A stretch of DNA of 41,396 nt from Anaerolineales bacterium (GCA_919902735.1 CAKKRM010000171.1:1-41396), one strand, 5' to 3'. Positions 22,768-32,689 are shown, counted from the first letter of the stretch. Notes: generated by a model not told the origin, from the sequence alone. Program-made: numbers and translations.

Positions 22768-23862
22768 ATGCTTCAACTACTACGCCGTTTCATTTTGCGG
22801 ATCATTGAAAGATGGGGACGTAATCGCGGTTCGCCGACGGTCAAATTCGAGAATAGAAAGATTACTTTTGCCGGGGAAGACCTGTATACAGGCGAATATT
22901 TATTTCTTAGGTTGCTGCGGGCAAACGCTTTTTATTTACCCCTGCCCCCGAACGCCTACGGTGTCGTAATCTACCCAGATGGGACAACCCGCAACATGGC
23001 CGGGGGACTGCATGAGGCCCCGCCCGGCCTCTACAAATTGCAATATGTGGATAAGCACGAACGATTTGATGTTACCGCACCCATCTCAGAGATGGCGCTG
23101 GATGGGGAAAAACTTACACTCACCGTGATTGTTCGATATCGCGTTTCCGACCCGCTGACGGCCTTCCGTATTGAAAAACCGATCGAAACCCTGATCGAGC
23201 ATCTCCAAACGGACCTGGCTCAATACATCCGCACCCACAACCATAATGATATCGCCGATTCGCCCACAGCGAATGACAGTAAAATCCTCGCGTTCTTTAC
23301 CCAAAGGCACGTAAACCGCCACCCCCTGTCGCGGGCCATCGCGCTGATCGGAATTGAACTCAAGGAATTTACCGGAGACAAGGATTACATCAGCATCCGC
23401 CGAAATGAGACGATCCAACGGCAGCAGGACCAGATCGACAGGGAACAACTGGATCGCAAAAAAGAGATAGAAAAAATAAAAACAGAGCATAAAACAGAGA
23501 TCGAAAAGATCAACGCCAAGGCGGCGGCGGAACAATCTGCGCTGCGGAGCGAGATATTACATGAAAGCCAGAAGCGGGATATTTTGCTGGATGAGCTGCG
23601 GCAGAAATCCCAGCGGCGGCACGAACTTGTCGTCAAAGCCGTGGATGCCATCAGCCAGGCATTGGAGCATTCCGGTTATTCGAGAAACACTGCCGAAATA
23701 AAAAGCGCCATCGGCGATTTGCTTTCCGCCATCCGCGAAGACCGCCCCGAAACGCCTCAGGAGCCTTCTAAAAACAACGCCGGCGGCGCGCGCACAACGA
23801 ACAATGACAAGATCGAAAACCTGACGAATACACTGCTCAACCTTTTGAAGCCAAGAAAATGA
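22768..23862 (+). CDS. SPFH/band-7 domain protein with coiled coil
   Basis: This 364-residue protein looks like an SPFH (stomatin/prohibitin/flotillin) family member. Residues about 60-200 contain VVIYPDGTTRNMAGG, YVDKHERFDVTAPI, GEKLTLTVIVRYRVSDPLTAFRIEKPIETL and ALIGIELKEFTGD, following the SPFH pattern of a strand-rich domain ending in a helix. A long charged coiled coil (about residues 215-290, with RQQDQIDREQLDRKKEIEK) follows, and a Pro/Asn-rich tail. There is no clear transmembrane segment; the basic N-terminal helix LLRRFILRIIERWGR could sit on the membrane. SPFH proteins assemble into oligomeric membrane scaffolds. Its stop overlaps the next start (ATGA), so translation is coupled. 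It heads the signalling operon. Confidence 0.75.
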   Translation: MLQLLRRFILRIIERWGRNRGSPTVKFENRKITFAGEDLYTGEYLFLRLLRANAFYLPLPPNAYGVVIYPDGTTRNMAGGLHEAPPGLYKLQYVDKHERFDVTAPISEMALDGEKLTLTVIVRYRVSDPLTAFRIEKPIETLIEHLQTDLAQYIRTHNHNDIADSPTANDSKILAFFTQRHVNRHPLSRAIALIGIELKEFTGDKDYISIRRNETIQRQQDQIDREQLDRKKEIEKIKTEHKTEIEKINAKAAAEQSALRSEILHESQKRDILLDELRQKSQRRHELVVKAVDAISQALEHSGYSRNTAEIKSAIGDLLSAIREDRPETPQEPSKNNAGGARTTNNDKIENLTNTLLNLLKPRK

Positions 23863-24965
23863 ACGCGCCCTATCTTGAAACGACACAAACGCAGGAAGGC
23901 TGGCAGGCAATGTTTGCCTTTCAGGTTTTCCATCGTCCCGCGGCGGAATGGCTGGCCATGCGCTGGGGGTTCAATGCAGGCGCCCTCCTGGACGAAGCCC
24001 TGGAGCGTTATAAGCTTTTTATCGAATCCCAATCGCTGAGCGAGACTGCCTTCCTCGCAAACGATCAGCCAGACCGCACGCTGGCAATGCGTGGCGTGAA
24101 CCTGCCGGGAAAAGGATTGCAAATGGCCCTGCTGGGCAAAGCAACCTCCCCCGAAAAATCACAGGCAGCGCTGGCAGCCAGGAATTATGCCCGCGAAATT
24201 TTTTCCGTTTTTCCCCACGATTTCATCCTTGAGCCTGCCGAATTAAAAACTGATTACGACCGTCTTTACGGGAAGGATTTTTTCGCAAGAAGCCCGCAAG
24301 CCGCATCCATTCAGCGCGAAGCCGCATATATGCCGCCCATGAAACATCAATATTTTTCCGGGTTCTGGCAATCCAGTCCGCGCGCGAATGAGCAGGTCTG
24401 GCGCGCGCTTTCCAACATGCCACAAACTGCCATGTTGAACATCGTCATTCAGCCATCCACCCTCTACGAAGGCGAAAAGGAAATGTTGTTGGAAGCCAAA
24501 AAAATACCTGCGAAAACAGGGCAGGCTGAGGATGAAGACGAAGCGGAACAAAAGGAGAAAAACGAAGAAAGTATTTTTTCGGCCCATATCGCATGGGCAG
24601 ATGCTTATATTAAACGGCGGCTTACCCTGTGGAAAAAATTTTTTCTTTTGCAGGTTCATGTGCTGGTGGACGGCGCAGTGGATGAAAATTTGCTACGCTC
24701 CATTGGCTCCACCATCACCCGCGACTCAAAAGAGCCTTCCATGCCGGGGTATCAGATCGCGCGCCCAAATTCAGCGGATGAGGAAAAGGCATGGCGCGAA
24801 CGGATTCGTTCGCTGGATTTCCTGCCATCCTCCATGCACATTCATGACCTGGCCGATGTTGATGAAGCCTTCGCCGTCTTTCGCCTCCCCTACCGCCCGG
24901 ATGCTGGTCTGCCAGGAGCGAATTTTATCTCCGCTGTGAAAGAGCCGCCCAAACCATCAGGATAA
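23859..24965 (+). CDS. Unrecognised protein, faintly like VirB4/HerA-associated N-terminal regions
   Basis: This 368-residue soluble protein has no motif I can assign with certainty. The C-terminal LADVDEAFAVFRLPYRPDAGLPG resembles the point in VirB4- or HerA-type ATPases just before the P-loop domain, where a phrase like 'AxxLFRLP...PG' occurs, but no P-loop follows. An acidic Glu/Lys-rich segment (EDEDEAEQKEKNEES) near residues 223-237 probably forms a linker. It overlaps the SPFH gene by 4 bp, and the next gene begins 7 bp after it, so it belongs to the same operon. It may be a partner or adaptor that lost, or never had, the ATPase domain. Function unknown. Confidence 0.72.
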   Translation: MNAPYLETTQTQEGWQAMFAFQVFHRPAAEWLAMRWGFNAGALLDEALERYKLFIESQSLSETAFLANDQPDRTLAMRGVNLPGKGLQMALLGKATSPEKSQAALAARNYAREIFSVFPHDFILEPAELKTDYDRLYGKDFFARSPQAASIQREAAYMPPMKHQYFSGFWQSSPRANEQVWRALSNMPQTAMLNIVIQPSTLYEGEKEMLLEAKKIPAKTGQAEDEDEAEQKEKNEESIFSAHIAWADAYIKRRLTLWKKFFLLQVHVLVDGAVDENLLRSIGSTITRDSKEPSMPGYQIARPNSADEEKAWRERIRSLDFLPSSMHIHDLADVDEAFAVFRLPYRPDAGLPGANFISAVKEPPKPSG

Positions 24966-24972
24966 TGACATC

Positions 24973-27156
24973 ATGGCTGCCAGGAAAAACAGAAATTTTA
25001 TCCACGTTCGCGTGATAAAGCACCTCCCACAAGGGCTGTCTGTTGTTTTGGACAACGGGGAGCGCGGGATGATCCGCGTGCGTGAGATTTCCTGGGAGAA
25101 CGAGGATGCCGTACACTGGAAAAAAAATTATCCAATCGGGTGGGATGGGTATGCGTTTTCGATCCCTGCCCAAAAAGGGGAGGCGCTTGAATTCAGCCTG
25201 CGGCTTACAGAAAAGGATCCGTGGGATGAGTTTGCCAGGGGATTCGATAAAAGCCGCGTCTTTGAAGGCGTGGTGACCGGGGCATTCGATTACGGCGCGT
25301 TCATCGAGATCGCGCCGGGGCTTTCGGGGCTTTTACATAAATCGCAAATTCCAGACTGGGTGCAGGCTTCGGCCTCCGAGTTGTTCTGGCATGGCGACAA
25401 GGCGCTGGTTGTGATCCGCGAATTGGATTATGCGGAGCGATTGATAAAGCTGGGCATGGCTCCGGCTGGCGATCTGACAGGGGAGAATCTGCCGGTTGCG
25501 GAGAATCAGCCTTCGGTTAAGTTTGAGGCGGGCAACAGGGTTGAGAAATTACTCAGCGTAGACATCCCCCGCAGGCATATTCTGGTTGTGGAAAATGATG
25601 CGTCGCAATCGCAGGTGGTGTGCGGCTGGCTGCGCGAGTTGGGCCAAAGTGTGGATGCGGTGTTCAGCGCGGAAGAGGGGCTTGAGTTTCTCGAAAAATC
25701 CCAGCCGGATGTTGCGCTGGTGGATATTGGCCTGCCCGGTATGAGTGGAACAGACCTGGCAAGATACGTTTTGGAGAAATACCCCCAGGTTCAAGTTGCA
25801 AACGCAACGGACTGGGCGCACGCAAACGGCATTAAAGATACGCTCGATGAATTGCAAACGCTTGGGGTAAAACTTTTATTCAAGCCATTACTGCCCGAAG
25901 ATTTGATTTCTCTGCTTTCGCCTGAGTATGGGCAAGAAGTTGTGTTGCCGCAGGAGGAGCAGAAGTTATCGCTTTCCAACATTCCGAAACTGGATGCAAA
26001 AAAATCCATTCACTTGCTGTTGGGCACATGCAGGAAACATTTGGGGGTGGAGCAGGTGTTTTTGTTTTCGCTCGATCCTGCGCAGCGCAGGGTGGGGATT
26101 GTGGAGCGTTCGGGGGATGGTTTTGTAAACAAGGGCGCGATCCCGCAATTGATTTACAGTCCGGTGCGCGATGCTGCGGAGGATCGTGAGCTGGTGACTG
26201 CAAATGAAATTACAGGGCGGGAACGCAAACGTTTTAGCCACCTTCTGGAGTTTTCTCCCACGGCGGTTTCGTGCATTGGCGTGCCTGTGCCTTCGCAAAC
26301 CAGCATGAAGTATGCGCTCTTTGCGCTGGATCGGCGCGTAAAATCATTTGGCGGCGAAATAAAGATTTATGTGGAAGGGATGGCGCTGGCCATCGGCGCT
26401 GCGTTGGACCAGAACGACCTGAGGGAACGATCTGCCTTGATGCAGCGTTCGGCGTTGATCGGGAATGCGACCAGCGGGATGATGCACGAGATCAATAATT
26501 TGGTGGGGCCGCTTTTGTACGGCTCGAACAACCTGAAGAAAAAGCTGTCGCAGATCGAGAGGCAGACGGGGAAGCCAAATTATACGGAGATCAATGAGGA
26601 GATTACGAAGATTCAGCAGGATGTGCGCAAGATCATCAACACCACGAAAGCGTTCACCCGAATTGCGGCCAAGGGCAGGGATGAAATTCTGAGGGTGGAT
26701 GAGATCATCGAGGAAACGCAGCTGCTTTTGCAAGATATCAGCAAGGGGGCGAAGGTGTCGATTCATTTCAGTCCTCCGAATGAGTTGCTCATCGTGCGCA
26801 GTCAGTCGGTTGTTTTGGAGCAGATCATTTTGAACGTGATCTTGAATGCCATTCAGCAGATTGCGGAATTACGCCCAGCCATTGGGGGGTGGATAAAAAT
26901 AAATATGGGACTGGTGAAAGAGGCGCGGGGCGAGCCGCGCTGTCGGATTTTTATCGAAGACAACGGGCCTGGCATCCACACTCGGTTATGGGAAAAGGTC
27001 TTCGATGCTGGCTACACCACCCGCCGCGAGGGAAGCGGCATTGGGTTGTACATATCCCGCAATTTGATGCAGGATATCGGCGGCGAAATTTATATTTCAG
27101 AAAGCCGCATTTTGAGTGGAACCACATTCGTGCTGGAATTTCCAGTCCATTTATGA
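24973..27156 (+). CDS. S1-S1-REC-GAF hybrid histidine kinase
   Basis: This 727-residue protein fuses RNA-binding and phosphorelay modules. Two S1/OB-type domains come first (about 5-75, and 97-162 with FEGVVTGAFDYGAFIEIAPG). A receiver follows at about 201-315: VVEND, phosphoacceptor D251 in LVDIGLPGMSG, and K304 in FKPL. A GAF-like region spans about 340-480. A histidine kinase closes the protein, with H505 in GMMHEINN, the N-box ILNVILNAIQQI, DNGPG (663-667) and GSGIGLY (688-693). S1 domains bind RNA or single-stranded nucleic acid and are very unusual in sensor kinases, so the input signal may be RNA. There is no DNA-binding output. The next gene starts 10 bp after the stop. Confidence 0.88.
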   Translation: MAARKNRNFIHVRVIKHLPQGLSVVLDNGERGMIRVREISWENEDAVHWKKNYPIGWDGYAFSIPAQKGEALEFSLRLTEKDPWDEFARGFDKSRVFEGVVTGAFDYGAFIEIAPGLSGLLHKSQIPDWVQASASELFWHGDKALVVIRELDYAERLIKLGMAPAGDLTGENLPVAENQPSVKFEAGNRVEKLLSVDIPRRHILVVENDASQSQVVCGWLRELGQSVDAVFSAEEGLEFLEKSQPDVALVDIGLPGMSGTDLARYVLEKYPQVQVANATDWAHANGIKDTLDELQTLGVKLLFKPLLPEDLISLLSPEYGQEVVLPQEEQKLSLSNIPKLDAKKSIHLLLGTCRKHLGVEQVFLFSLDPAQRRVGIVERSGDGFVNKGAIPQLIYSPVRDAAEDRELVTANEITGRERKRFSHLLEFSPTAVSCIGVPVPSQTSMKYALFALDRRVKSFGGEIKIYVEGMALAIGAALDQNDLRERSALMQRSALIGNATSGMMHEINNLVGPLLYGSNNLKKKLSQIERQTGKPNYTEINEEITKIQQDVRKIINTTKAFTRIAAKGRDEILRVDEIIEETQLLLQDISKGAKVSIHFSPPNELLIVRSQSVVLEQIILNVILNAIQQIAELRPAIGGWIKINMGLVKEARGEPRCRIFIEDNGPGIHTRLWEKVFDAGYTTRREGSGIGLYISRNLMQDIGGEIYISESRILSGTTFVLEFPVHL

Positions 27157-27166
27157 GGGCATCAAT

Positions 27167-30100
27167 ATGTGCCGTGTATTAATTCTCGACGATGACAAAC
27201 GCTATGCCGAATCGCTAAAACCTGTGGTGGATGAATTCGAAGGCAACGGGACGGTGACAGATACCGCCTCCACACTGGACGAGGCGCTGGGTTGCGCTCA
27301 ACAGGCAGTTCTCTGCGGACAGCCTTACACGGTCTTCATCATAGACCAGCGGCTTGGCACAGGCAAGGACGGCATAGAAGCCATGAAGGATTTGCAGAAT
27401 GCCAGCCCCGATTCGGATGCGATCATTCTTACGGGAATCGGCGATCATGAGGTTGGGAAACGAGCCTATCAGGCGGGAGCCTTTCGATATCTTGCAAAAC
27501 CCGTTGAAGAGGAGGAGTTGACCTTCGTATTGAATTCGCTGATGCAATCCCGAAGGGAAGAGCTGGAGAACAAATGGCGGAAGGTCTTCAGCGAAATGAT
27601 GGAAACCGCGCTGCACAAAACCAGTTTTATCGAAGTTGCAAAAGTGGTCGTGGAGTATTCGCTTCAATTGGGGTTCTCGCGGGCGCACATTTTCTGGTTT
27701 CCCAAAGGGGAAAAAACAAGCCTGCGCGAAGCTCTGACAGGAATTGAATGCGCGGGCGGTGATTCTGTTTCGGGGTTTTCCAATAAAAAGTTTACCGTTT
27801 CTCCTGCGAAGGAACTTTGGCGGTATTTACAAACACGCGATACTTCCTTCATTTCCAATGAGGAAGTGGGTAAAAAATTACGTTCGGAACTGGCCGCCAT
27901 TGATTTTCCCTTTCCGGCAAGCGGGTTGTGGATGCTCCCTCTATGGAGCGGCACGGAGTTGCTCGGGGCGTTAACGCTCGATTTTTGGAAAACACAACGC
28001 CTGCTTGGCGCGCAGGAACGATCGCTGCTCAATTTCTTTGCGCGCCAGGTGGCAGTCACGCTTGAACACGCAGAGTTGTACGATGCGGAAAAACGCTCCA
28101 CACAGGAAGCCGCCATGTTCAGCCACATCGGGCGGCAGGTGGGCACAAGGGCGGCCACGAAAAATCTCACCAACCTGCTCGAACAGATCCGCGTGGAAGT
28201 GGGCAAGCAATTCGATGTCTCCGATTTTTCGATATTTCTCCATGATGAACAGGAGAACACGCTTAATTTTGAATTACTGTACGAAAATGGAGCAAGGCAA
28301 AATAAGCCGCCCCGCCTTGTCGGGAATGGGCTGGAAGAGTATATGCTTTCCCAAAAACAGGCAACACGGCTCAACGATGTGCGCGGCTTCATAAAGAAGA
28401 ATGGAATCAAAGTACAAGGCGCTGCTCCATTTGCCTGGCTAGGAGCGCCCCTGCAGGTGGGCGATAAAATTATCGGCGGGGTGTGTATTCAAAAACGGGA
28501 AAAGGGGATCGTCTTTTCAGAACACGATAAACAGCTATTGCGGTCGGTGGCGGACCAGGTGGCTGGCGCGGTACAGATCAGCGAACTTAAGAAGGAAGAG
28601 GATGAAGACAGGGAACGAATGCAGCTTCTCCAGCGCGCCAGCATGGAAATGCTGTGGATCGCGCGACGGAGCGAGGATGATTTCTGGCTCACTGTGTTGA
28701 CCATTGCCACCGCCAATTTTGGGATGGGATTCAACCGCGCCCTGCTTTTTCTTTCAAAGGAAAACCGCGAAATCCTGCAAGGCAGGGCGGGGGTGGGCAC
28801 AAATAATACCCAGGAGGCGCTTCGTCATTGGAAGCGCGACGAAAAACTAAAAAAGGACCTCACCTCTTTCCTGAGCGCGGTGGAAGCAGGCAAAGTTCGT
28901 CTTACGCCCTTCCACAAGCTGGCCCGCGAGGTGGATATTTCACTGGGCGAACTTGGAAAGGAAACGCGCGAGAAACTGGAAACCAGCAGGATCATAAAGA
29001 TAAAAAGCGCAGACCTGCCGAAGCGCCTGCCTGTATCGATCATTCAACAATTTGAATTATCGGATTGTGCCCTGCTTTCCATCGGAACGGGCAATTACAT
29101 CTCTGGGTTGGTGATCGTAGATAACAAGCACAACCAAAAACCGCTCAACGACAAATCACTGGGCAGCTTGCAAAGCCTGCTCGCCAATGCCGGGCTGGTT
29201 TGGGAAACCCTCCGTCAGCGCGAAAAGAGCGAAGACCTGCTGGACGCAAACCTTGAAATTCTGGGGTGGGCCAGCCACCAATCCCTAAAGAAAACCCTCG
29301 ACCGCATCTGCAAAACCGCCCACGTAATCAGCCGCGCCGATTGGACGATCATACATCCCTTCCGCGCGGGGGAAAAACCCCTTGAAATAGAAGTGGAAAA
29401 TGTGGGGCATTACGGGGAATTAAAATCTTCGATTTTGGACTTAACCAAAAGCAACCCGCGCATTGGGGGCGTATCCAGGCATGTATTAAAAAAAGGCGAG
29501 CTGGTGGTAAGCAATATCGACAAACGAACGTTGGGGATCGGCAGGCTGAAACTGTCGGAAAGTCATTTTATTCAACATGAAGGAGTTAAAGCCTTGATTG
29601 GGGTTGCGATTAAAGACCCTTATAGACAAAAGGCGCTGGGCATCCTGTACCTGGATTACCGCCAGCCGCGTGAATTTTCGGAGAGCGATATTCATCACGC
29701 TGAATCCCTTGCGAGCCTGGCCGCGGTGGCGATCTCCAACACACATGAAATAGAGGAAATCAAGCAGAGACGTCAATTCAAACTTGCCAAGGATATTGCA
29801 GAAGCGGTTGGCGCGAGCCTGAATCTCGAAACAACGATGGATGCAATCCTGAGCAGGCTGCATGATGCCTTTGGGAAAACCCGTCTGTGCGTTTTGTTAT
29901 ACGATAGGCCCATGGAGGCGTTGAAGTTCGCGCCTGGAACATCGAAATTTTACAAGATCAACAACCCAAAATATTCCCGACAGAACTCCTTTCCTTTGAA
30001 CGGGAGAACCATCGCATGTCGGGTGGCGAGACGAACTTTGGTCGTAAAAAAAGTTCAATTGGATAATATTGGAGATGTTGGCAAGGACAAGGATTACCTG

Positions 30101-30961
30101 GTGCTTAACCCAAAAGTCAAGTCGGAATTTTGCATCAGCCTCCTGAGCACAAAAAATGAACTGCTTGGAGTGATGGTCCTCGAGAGGGGGCAGAGCAATG
30201 GATTTGGCGGCGATGATATCGAGATGATCAAAGCCGTTGCCCAACACATCAGCATCGCCATCGAACGCGCCCAGCAAAGCGAGGAACTGGAATACAACTC
30301 CACTGTGGCGGCGCAAACTTCGTGGGCGGCAAATATAGCGCATGAGGTAAATAACGAAGTCGGGAAAATCCTCAACTGGACCTACTTCATCCGAAAGATT
30401 GCCGGTGAGAATCCACAAATACAGGAATATGCAAAAAGCATCGAAGAAAGCGCCTCCCAGTTATCCAGCGCCAACCCCTGGACGAGCAAACCCCCGCAGG
30501 AGGTGGAAATCGACTCCATGTTGAAATCACACCTGCAGCAAAGTACCCTGCTCAGAAACATGGAAGTTGATTTTGATTTGAATGCGCCCGAAGCGCTGGT
30601 GATGATAAAAGTCGCCCAGTTTCAACACATATTAAGGCATCTCGTAAATAACGCGGCCAGGGCGATGAAGGAACTGGAGAAAAAAAGGATTTTTGTATCC
30701 ACTCAATTGGCAAGGAATAAAAATACAGTTGAAATCCTTTTTCAGGATTTCGGCCCCGGCATCAGCGAAGAAAAACACACCTCGGCCTTCCGCAGGCGTT
30801 TTACCACCAAAGAGACTGGAGGGTATGGGCTGTTGTTCATTCGCCTGATGGTGGAAGACATGCAGGGTGAAATTATGCTGATGCCCTATCAAAAGGGAAA
30901 GGGAGCAACATTTTCGATCCGCTTGCCAATTGCAAATTCAACGATAGATCCAGGTGATTAA
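27167..30961 (+). CDS. REC-multiGAF histidine kinase
   Basis: This 1,264-residue protein begins with a receiver: LILDDD, phosphoacceptor D60 in FIIDQRLG, T89, and K111 in LAKPV. About five GAF-like sensor blocks follow: near 130-310, 325-470, 500-690, 700-860 and 870-1035. Recognisable pieces include VVEYSLQLGFSRAHIFWFP, FSIFLHDEQENTLNFELLYE and GVAIKDPYRQKALGILYLDY. The C-terminal kinase carries H1059 in NIAHEVNNEVGK, the N-box HILRHLVNNAARAM, DFGPG and GGYGL. GAF domains usually bind small ligands or mediate dimerisation. I chose the ATG at 27167 because the receiver starts directly after it and the upstream extension overlaps the previous gene. The next gene begins 2 bp after the stop, so the two are tightly coupled. 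Confidence 0.9.
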   Translation: MCRVLILDDDKRYAESLKPVVDEFEGNGTVTDTASTLDEALGCAQQAVLCGQPYTVFIIDQRLGTGKDGIEAMKDLQNASPDSDAIILTGIGDHEVGKRAYQAGAFRYLAKPVEEEELTFVLNSLMQSRREELENKWRKVFSEMMETALHKTSFIEVAKVVVEYSLQLGFSRAHIFWFPKGEKTSLREALTGIECAGGDSVSGFSNKKFTVSPAKELWRYLQTRDTSFISNEEVGKKLRSELAAIDFPFPASGLWMLPLWSGTELLGALTLDFWKTQRLLGAQERSLLNFFARQVAVTLEHAELYDAEKRSTQEAAMFSHIGRQVGTRAATKNLTNLLEQIRVEVGKQFDVSDFSIFLHDEQENTLNFELLYENGARQNKPPRLVGNGLEEYMLSQKQATRLNDVRGFIKKNGIKVQGAAPFAWLGAPLQVGDKIIGGVCIQKREKGIVFSEHDKQLLRSVADQVAGAVQISELKKEEDEDRERMQLLQRASMEMLWIARRSEDDFWLTVLTIATANFGMGFNRALLFLSKENREILQGRAGVGTNNTQEALRHWKRDEKLKKDLTSFLSAVEAGKVRLTPFHKLAREVDISLGELGKETREKLETSRIIKIKSADLPKRLPVSIIQQFELSDCALLSIGTGNYISGLVIVDNKHNQKPLNDKSLGSLQSLLANAGLVWETLRQREKSEDLLDANLEILGWASHQSLKKTLDRICKTAHVISRADWTIIHPFRAGEKPLEIEVENVGHYGELKSSILDLTKSNPRIGGVSRHVLKKGELVVSNIDKRTLGIGRLKLSESHFIQHEGVKALIGVAIKDPYRQKALGILYLDYRQPREFSESDIHHAESLASLAAVAISNTHEIEEIKQRRQFKLAKDIAEAVGASLNLETTMDAILSRLHDAFGKTRLCVLLYDRPMEALKFAPGTSKFYKINNPKYSRQNSFPLNGRTIACRVARRTLVVKKVQLDNIGDVGKDKDYLVLNPKVKSEFCISLLSTKNELLGVMVLERGQSNGFGGDDIEMIKAVAQHISIAIERAQQSEELEYNSTVAAQTSWAANIAHEVNNEVGKILNWTYFIRKIAGENPQIQEYAKSIEESASQLSSANPWTSKPPQEVEIDSMLKSHLQQSTLLRNMEVDFDLNAPEALVMIKVAQFQHILRHLVNNAARAMKELEKKRIFVSTQLARNKNTVEILFQDFGPGISEEKHTSAFRRRFTTKETGGYGLLFIRLMVEDMQGEIMLMPYQKGKGATFSIRLPIANSTIDPGD

Positions 30962-30963
30962 GT

Positions 30964-32604
30964 ATGTATTACAATTTTTCCAATCCTCAAAAGAATAAGC
31001 CGCGCATCCTGTTCGTCGAGAATGACCCGGCAGCCCGCATCTCTTATCAAACCCTGTTCATGTATTGGGACTACGAGCCAATCCTGGCCATGGGGGCAGG
31101 CGCAACCCTGCTGGCTGACGCAAAGAAAAAAGCGCGGGAAAATGCCTGCTCCCTCGCATTGATAGACCTGCGTTTGTTCGACGATTACGACGAGCAGGAT
31201 CTGAGCGGTTTAACCCTCGCAAGCGAATTGCGAAATACTGTGCGCCCCATCATCCTGAGCGGGCATGAAAGCTCCAATTTCCTGCGAACGATACACCAAA
31301 AATACCCAGACCTGACGTTCATCAGTAAAAACGACAGCCGCGATTCCTTTCAAGAAACGCTGGATGCAGAAGCCGCAAAGGTCACCGCAGCCAAAAGAAA
31401 ACTTGTATTTGAAAACCCCGAAGCGCTGGAGGAAATCGCGAACTCATCCCTCGGAAAAAACGCCGGTGATTACCCCGACCAGATCGCGGATGTGTTTGCG
31501 CAATTATTCCCCAAGGCGGAAAAGCTCCGTTTTGAAAAGCTGGAACTGCGCCCCGCATCATCGAATATATCCACGGTGCCACGGCCCAATTCGGTGGTGC
31601 TGAAGGTATACGAGGGGAATTTCGAGCCGGTTGTGGTCAAACTTGCGCGCGCCGAAAAGATCAAAAAGGAGGTTGAAAATTACAACCAGCACATCCACCG
31701 CAGGTTAACCGGCAACTTCGCCGCCAGATTGGAGCGAAGCGCCACCCTCTGGGACATAGGCGGCGCAGCATATTCCTATGTGGGTGAATTTGACGTTAAG
31801 ACCTTCTCCCGCTACTACGAGGAAAAAACCGCCGCGGATATCGAGGAATGTTTAGCGTTGTTCTTCGGCAGGTTATGGGGGCGGCATTATGAACAGGCAT
31901 GGGACAAAGATAACGTCTCACTCTTCAAACTCTATTCGCAGGTTTGGGATGATTGGTATGAAAAAAGAAAGGATGATTTCTTTGCCGGGCGCTTCAACGG
32001 CTCCGACATGCTCAGCAAAAAGCTAAAACTCCCGGAGCCCATCAAATGGTTCAGGGAAAAAATCGCCGAATCTTCAAACGATCTCAGCCTTGTCAAGAAA
32101 ACACGCATGGCCATCACCCATGGCGACCTGCACGGCGACAACCTGCTGGTGGATAATAAAAAGAACGTCTGGGTCATCGACTTCGAGCGCTGCGGAGAAG
32201 GACACATCTTGCAGGATTTCGTCGAACTGGAGGCGGATATTTTCAACCGTCTGGAGGAGCACAACGACAATTTTCCCGCCTATTTTAAAATGTGCTTCAC
32301 TGTATTGAAACAAAAAAACATACACGGGTTCGAACCGTCTGAAATTGCATCCGAAGATCCGCGCATCGAAAAGGCTTTGCAAACCATCTCGGCCCTGCGG
32401 GCGCTCGCCGCACAATATACGAAGATCACAGACGCCCATGAATATTTATGCGGCCTCCTATTCAATATGATGTTCCGCGCCGCCATGATTCACAAAACAG
32501 ACCCCCATCAAAAAAATCAACGCTCGCTATTGCTCGCCAGCCTTATTTGTGACCGTCTCGACCACTGGGACAAACCCTGGTCCCTGGCTGAAATGAACCT
32601 ATAA
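30964..32604 (+). CDS. Receiver domain fused to an aminoglycoside-phosphotransferase-fold kinase
   Basis: This 546-residue protein starts with a receiver domain (FVEND, phosphoacceptor D68 in ALIDLRL, S99, K122). It continues with a eukaryotic-like/APH kinase fold: K226 in PVVVKLARAE as the ATP-anchoring Lys, catalytic loop ITHGDLHGDNLLVD (D388, N393), and VIDFER (D406) as the metal-binding Asp. Residues after that (GHILQDFVELEADI) resemble TCAD9-type kinase domains described in NTP-dependent conflict systems; that link is from memory. Phosphorylation of the receiver by the two upstream kinases could switch the C-terminal kinase on or off. The substrate could be a protein, lipid or small molecule. 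No DNA-binding domain is present. Confidence 0.85.
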   Translation: MYYNFSNPQKNKPRILFVENDPAARISYQTLFMYWDYEPILAMGAGATLLADAKKKARENACSLALIDLRLFDDYDEQDLSGLTLASELRNTVRPIILSGHESSNFLRTIHQKYPDLTFISKNDSRDSFQETLDAEAAKVTAAKRKLVFENPEALEEIANSSLGKNAGDYPDQIADVFAQLFPKAEKLRFEKLELRPASSNISTVPRPNSVVLKVYEGNFEPVVVKLARAEKIKKEVENYNQHIHRRLTGNFAARLERSATLWDIGGAAYSYVGEFDVKTFSRYYEEKTAADIEECLALFFGRLWGRHYEQAWDKDNVSLFKLYSQVWDDWYEKRKDDFFAGRFNGSDMLSKKLKLPEPIKWFREKIAESSNDLSLVKKTRMAITHGDLHGDNLLVDNKKNVWVIDFERCGEGHILQDFVELEADIFNRLEEHNDNFPAYFKMCFTVLKQKNIHGFEPSEIASEDPRIEKALQTISALRALAAQYTKITDAHEYLCGLLFNMMFRAAMIHKTDPHQKNQRSLLLASLICDRLDHWDKPWSLAEMNL

Positions 32605-32689
32605 TACCCCCGGTCACAAAGCGCTTCCCATAGGGGAAAAAACGAGATTTGTGACCATGATGGATATACCCCAACCACAGGAGAACACC

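Noticed and set aside
22619-22969. Plus-strand frame of 116 codons
   Set aside because: It overlaps the SPFH start in another register and spans the AT-rich upstream region. It has no ribosome binding site and no protein-like pattern.
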